NCBI GenBank assembly: GCA_015904045.1 | Contig: JABMDG010000059.1 | Coordinates: 1-5,388, forward strand | Direction: 5' to 3' | Origin: Nitrospira sp. | Lineage (GTDB): Bacteria > Nitrospirota > Nitrospiria > Nitrospirales > Nitrospiraceae | DNA: 5,388 nucleotides | In this document: in pieces, positions 5,232 through 5,388 of the stretch | How positions within the stretch are numbered: the first letter of the stretch is position 1 | How the letters are laid out: the number at the start of each line of letters is the position of its first letter | Made by a program: the position numbers and the translations under genes | The notes under the pieces: model-generated | Database searches by the model: none | The model's input: the letters and a program-made list of their open reading frames with translations, nothing else | What the model was told of the DNA's origin: nothing

Positions 5232-5388
5232 GATGGATTCGGTATTACTGACCAAGCGCATCGAATTTTCTTCGTCCCACCGCTACATCAGGCCGGAGTG
5301 GGATGAGGCGAAGAACCGTGCGGCTTTCGGCCTCTGTTACAACCCCCCTGCCCACGGCCACAACTATCTACTCGAAGTCACTGTCTCC
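5230..5388 (+). CDS. 6-pyruvoyl-tetrahydropterin synthase / QueD family protein (3' end missing)
   Basis: Only the first 53 residues are present. They show the T-fold pterin enzyme signature: a first zinc-ligand histidine in FSSSHRY (H17), then FGLCYNP with the probable catalytic C36, and HGHNY with zinc ligands H42 and H44, leading into the strand LLEVTV. The C-x5-HGH spacing and HGHNY are like animal-type PTPS; many QueD proteins have a shorter C-to-HGH gap. The family converts dihydroneopterin triphosphate either to 6-pyruvoyl-tetrahydropterin or to 6-carboxy-tetrahydropterin, the latter for queuosine. Which reaction applies here cannot be settled from this part. ATG 5230 is immediately followed by a second ATG (5233), and the ribosome binding site is weak. 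It lies 44 bases after DUF3501 with no terminator seen, so it may be read from the same transcript, though a functional link is not evident. Confidence 0.88.
   Translation, partial: MMDSVLLTKRIEFSSSHRYIRPEWDEAKNRAAFGLCYNPPAHGHNYLLEVTVS

Overview
The window looks like chromosomal DNA from a free-living Gram-negative bacterium of moderately high GC. Two genes carry lipoprotein signal peptides. The gene set (rubrerythrin, a GlpC-like Fe-S protein, DUF3501, a PTPS-type enzyme) reminds me of Nitrospira (Nitrospirota). That taxon guess rests on recall of similar gene neighbourhoods, not on any search.

Layout. Bases 2-442 hold the 3' part of a MarR-type repressor with a four-cysteine C-terminal tail, closed by a hairpin terminator at 450-496. 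Convergent to it, two small lipoprotein genes lie on the minus strand: a TPR-like lipoprotein (1136-1621), then an unrecognised lipoprotein (525-1073), probably co-transcribed. A 339-base divergent intergenic region (1622-1960) holds short direct repeats and a small palindrome but no convincing gene. Next come a rubredoxin-less rubrerythrin (1961-2386), a very strong intrinsic terminator (2410-2446), a long GlpC-like Fe-S/CCG-domain protein (2489-4564), a DUF3501 protein (4601-5185) and the 5' end of a 6-pyruvoyl-tetrahydropterin-synthase/QueD family gene (5230 to the window edge).

The main observation is inside the Fe-S protein gene. A 792-bp segment, exactly 264 codons, is present twice in direct tandem (2573-3364 and 3365-4156), in frame. 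The copies differ at about 36 positions, of which only 7 change amino acids (6 residues). The gene therefore encodes [two 4Fe-4S motifs + CCG domain] x 2, followed by a single degenerate second CCG domain: 691 residues where one unit would give about 427. At the fusion joint the first cysteine motif of the second unit changes from CxxCxxCxxxCP to CxCxxCxxxCP.

Rubrerythrin, this Fe-S protein and DUF3501 form a gene association I recall from other bacteria. A plausible reading (inference) is a peroxide-reducing or redox module. In it the rubrerythrin diiron site, which lacks its own rubredoxin domain, receives electrons from or via the multi-cluster protein. The terminator suggests rubrerythrin is also made as a separate, probably more abundant transcript.
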